A stretch of 57,007 nucleotides of DNA, taken from the NCBI GenBank assembly GCA_033297205.1, contig MU859277.1, forward strand, positions 1 to 57,007, in the 5' to 3' direction. How positions within the stretch are numbered: the first letter of the stretch is position 1; each line of letters opens with the position of its first letter. This document shows, one piece after another, positions 55,834 to 57,007 of this stretch. The position numbers and the translations under genes are program-made. The stretch comes from Pseudoneurospora amorphoporcata (Eukaryota > Ascomycota > Sordariomycetes > Sordariales > Sordariaceae). The notes below the pieces were generated by a model that did no database searches, was not told the DNA's origin, and was given only the letters and a program-made list of their open reading frames with translations.

Positions 55834-56417
55834 TGTAACAAGGGCTGTGATTAGGGCTTGGAACAGTAGTTTAAATTCAGCTAATAAACTTCTTTGGTCT
55901 CGAAGGCCTTGTTGATCTTCTCAACCTCCAGGAGAAGGTTGGGCTTCAAGGCCTTCTTATGCCAAACGGAATTGGTACGTTCCTGAGGTACGTATCAAAC
56001 CTTGTCGCCTGAGGCTTCAAGGCATCTATCATACATGTGGAACTTCCTGAATGCCTTCATCCCTTTTCTATCTTCCTTTTGGCGTTATCCTTCATCCGTG
56101 CGCCTTGCTTCTTATTTGGTTGGCTGTGGTTGCTTCTGGAAAGATTGGGATCGTCTCGAGATTGGGATCGTCTTGAGATTAGGATCGTCTCATGGTGCCT
56201 CATCAGCGTCTTCGGCACTTTCAAAGTTTGGCTCGCTAGCCGGTAGCGTCGGGAGGAGTTCGGGTAAGCAGTGCTGATAGCCGAGAGTCCAGCCGAAGTG
56301 AGGTTGAGTCTCGCAGCCTACGGCCGCCGGGCATTTATATGGCTGATGCCAGGCGTTGAGGCTCTGCTAAGCTTCGGCAACCCTAACCTAAAACTGTAGG
56401 CAAATGTCTGTATGATA
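55834..56417 (-). mobile_element. Solo LTR, family 1 (584 bp)
   Basis: Reverse-orientation copy of the LTR at 7377-8089 and 5568-6103: it begins TGTAACAAGGGCTGTGATTAG and ends at GTCTGTATGATA, where the intact end would be CCGTGTGACA; the terminal CA is now TA. Flanks AATTT (55829-55833) and AATTC (56418-56422) look like a 5-bp duplication with one C/T difference. No internal element sequence. Confidence 0.8.
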
Positions 56418-56422
56418 AATTC

Positions 56423-57007
<585 letters not shown>

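Overview
The window looks like nuclear DNA of a filamentous ascomycete, most likely a Neurospora/Sordaria-type sordariomycete. Its genes have short introns with GTAAGT-like donors, GCTAAC-like branch points and AG acceptors. Its mobile elements are riddled with C-to-T/G-to-A changes and in-frame TAG stops, the mark of repeat-induced point mutation (RIP). No rRNA, tRNA or CRISPR feature could be supported.

Layout. Positions 1-13,660 are a nest of dead LTR retrotransposons. A plus-strand chromodomain Gypsy element (gag, protease, RT, RNase H, integrase, chromodomain; 5' end outside the window) and a minus-strand Gypsy element (about 7,095-12,060) both point their 3' ends at one LTR (5,568-6,103). 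The minus element is cut by further LTRs, two with perfect 5-bp target duplications (7,377-8,089 and 10,257-10,644). An LTR-like promoter with a heat-shock-element arrangement (12,556-12,608) and an unidentified coding relic (13,040-13,560) close this island. The right edge (55,440-57,007) has another solo LTR, RIP-like AT-rich DNA and a long (ATT)n tract.

The 40 kb between is ordinary, unmutated gene space: an SCP2 sterol-carrier protein ending AKL (15,623-16,263); the FG/Ran-binding nucleoporin NUP2 (18,155-22,370); a PY-motif single-pass membrane protein (23,811-25,100, minus); the TFIIH subunit TFB5 (27,428-27,913); a dienoyl-CoA isomerase ending SKL (27,948-28,988, minus); a BOI-type SH3-SAM-PH polarity protein (31,627-34,759); nucleoporin NUP85 (35,802-38,892); a secreted phospholipase A2 (40,041-40,735, minus); an AN1 zinc-finger protein (44,057-44,376, minus); glutathione-dependent formaldehyde dehydrogenase (48,295-49,813, minus); a DUF952 protein (51,826-52,293); and an endonuclease III/NTH1 homologue (52,553-55,061, minus).

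Functional links are loose, as is usual in fungi. Two genes are peroxisomal by their C-terminal tripeptides, two encode nuclear-pore subunits, and two (TFB5, NTH1) belong to DNA repair. The most striking feature is the 388-residue C-terminal tail of NTH1, which carries about 25 SUMO-consensus motifs in a roughly 30-residue repeat. I infer it is a multi-SUMO platform on a base-excision-repair enzyme.
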